Source: DATAEK01 sp036258055
GTDB lineage: Bacteria; Acidobacteriota; Vicinamibacteria; Vicinamibacterales; 2-12-FULL-66-21
Assembly: GCA_036258055.1 (NCBI GenBank)
Contig: DATAEK010000015.1
Location: 1 to 14,090, forward strand
DNA: 14,090 bases
Direction of reading: 5' to 3'
Shown here: positions 13,173-14,090 of the stretch, piece by piece
Layout: each line of letters begins with the position of its first letter
Position numbering within the stretch: the stretch's first letter is position 1
Program-made: the position numbers and the translations under genes
Notes under the pieces: generated by a model
Seen by the model: the letters and a program-made list of their open reading frames with translations, nothing else
Database searches by the model: none
Told to the model about the DNA's origin: nothing

Positions 13173-14090
13173 ATGCCTTCATCAACACAACTTGCCGTCA
13201 TTGGCGCCGGCCCGGGCGGCTACGCCGCGGCATTCTACGCGGCCGACCGCGGCATGCAGGTCGCGCTCGTCGATCCCGCGGACAATCCCGGCGGCGTGTG
13301 TCTCTATCGCGGCTGCATCCCGTCCAAGGCGCTCCTGCACATCGCGAAGGTCATCGACGAGGCGCACCACGCCGAAGCGTGGGGCGTGTCGTTCGGTGCG
13401 CCGTCGATCGACGTCGAGCGCGTACGCGCGTTCAAGAACAAGGTGGTTGCGCAGCTGACGAGCGGCGTCGGTCAGGTCGGCCGGATGCGCAAGATCAACT
13501 ACATACAAGGGCACGCCACGTTCCGTGATGCCCACTCCGTGGAGATCGCGCGGAAGGGCTCATCGGACCCCGACATCCTCACCTTCGAGCACGCTGTCAT
13601 TGCGACCGGCTCGCGTCCTTCGACGGTGCCCGGTCTCTCGATTGACAGCCCGCGCGTGATGGATTCCACAGCCGCGTTGGATCTGCCTGACATTCCCAAG
13701 TCGCTGCTCGTCGTGGGCGGCGGGTACATCGGGCTCGAGCTGGGCAGCGTGTACGCCGCGCTCGGCTCGAAGGTCACCATCGTCGAGATGACGCCAGGGC
13801 TCTTGCCGGGTGCGGATCGCGATCTCGTGAACATCCTGACGCGCCGGATCGAGTCGATCAGCGAGGGTGTCCTCCTCAACACGAAGGTCGTGTCGATGAA
13901 AGAGGCCGGCGACGGAATTCGTGTCGTGTTCGAAGGACAGGTGCCCGAAGGGATGCCGAAGGAACGGACCTTCGATCGCGTTCTCGTGTGCGTCGGCCGT
14001 CGTCCGAACTCGAACGTGCCGGGATTGGACAGGACACGCGTGGCAATCAACCCACGCGGCTTCATCGAGGTCAACGAGGCTCGTGCCACA
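13173..14090 (+). CDS. lpd: Dihydrolipoamide dehydrogenase (E3), 5' part
   Basis: The first 306 residues of a flavoprotein that reoxidises dihydrolipoamide on E2 with NAD+. The gene runs off the right edge, so the C-terminal dimerisation domain with its His-Glu pair is not visible. FAD-binding GAGPGG is at 11-16. The redox disulfide is in GGVCLYRGCIPSKALL (C43 and C48, CxxxxC). ATGSRPS (144-150) and the NAD-binding VVGGGYIGLELG (180-191) follow, then LVCVGRRPNS. The usual redox motif is CLNVGC, so the LYR substitution is a mild variant with both cysteines kept. Start ATG 13173 directly precedes the first strand (TQLAVIGAGPGG). An out-of-frame ATG at 13165 is nearby and there is no strong Shine-Dalgarno sequence. 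It lies 60 bases after aceF and is probably co-transcribed as aceE-aceF-lpd. Confidence 0.95.
   Translation, partial: MPSSTQLAVIGAGPGGYAAAFYAADRGMQVALVDPADNPGGVCLYRGCIPSKALLHIAKVIDEAHHAEAWGVSFGAPSIDVERVRAFKNKVVAQLTSGVGQVGRMRKINYIQGHATFRDAHSVEIARKGSSDPDILTFEHAVIATGSRPSTVPGLSIDSPRVMDSTAALDLPDIPKSLLVVGGGYIGLELGSVYAALGSKVTIVEMTPGLLPGADRDLVNILTRRIESISEGVLLNTKVVSMKEAGDGIRVVFEGQVPEGMPKERTFDRVLVCVGRRPNSNVPGLDRTRVAINPRGFIEVNEARAT

Noticed and set aside
13165..13458. Frame starting at ATG 13165 as the gene after aceF
   Set aside because: It is out of frame with the FAD motif, the CxxxxC motif and the NAD motif, which all lie in the frame starting at 13173.
1..14090. Mobile elements, CRISPR arrays, tRNA or rRNA genes
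   Set aside because: No transposase or integrase, no regularly spaced direct repeats, and no tRNA- or rRNA-like sequence was recognised on either strand.

Overview
The window is a GC-rich bacterial chromosome segment with tightly packed genes. No rRNA, tRNA, CRISPR array, insertion sequence or phage gene was seen. The gene set suggests an Acidobacteriota-like (possibly Vicinamibacteria-like) soil or freshwater bacterium: a homodimeric-type pyruvate dehydrogenase operon, a YpdA-type reductase, a secreted M49-type metallohydrolase, an Ig-repeat surface protein, and start codons sitting directly behind TANNNT boxes. This assignment is an inference from gene content and style, not from a marker gene.

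Layout. (1) 1-983: 3' end of a large secreted Ig/fibronectin-like repeat protein, cut by the window edge. (2) 1029-1688: small secreted protein of unknown function. (3) 1733-2749: YpdA-type FAD/NAD(P) oxidoreductase. (4) 6189-2753 on the minus strand: three-gene operon of a chelatase/MoxR-type AAA+ ATPase, a von Willebrand factor A (VWA) protein and a stand-alone Lon N-terminal (substrate-binding) domain protein. (5) 6269-7078: glycerophosphodiester phosphodiesterase, divergent from the AAA+ operon. (6) 8791-7079 on the minus strand: secreted M49-like zinc hydrolase. (7) 8968-14090: pyruvate dehydrogenase operon aceE-aceF-lpd, with lpd running off the right edge.

How they work together. The last three genes encode E1, E2 and E3 of the complex that turns pyruvate into acetyl-CoA. 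The three minus-strand genes probably form one functional unit: an ATPase, its MIDAS-bearing VWA partner and a possible substrate-recognition domain. This is the most interesting candidate for a poorly described system here. The remaining genes look like independent single-gene units.

A cross-cutting pattern is that four of the six first genes (1029, 1733, 6189 minus, 6269) have a TANNNT -10-like box ending 5-7 bases before the start codon and no Shine-Dalgarno sequence, which points to leaderless transcripts. A fifth (8791 minus) is similar but weaker. Only aceE has a box far enough upstream to give a real 5' leader.
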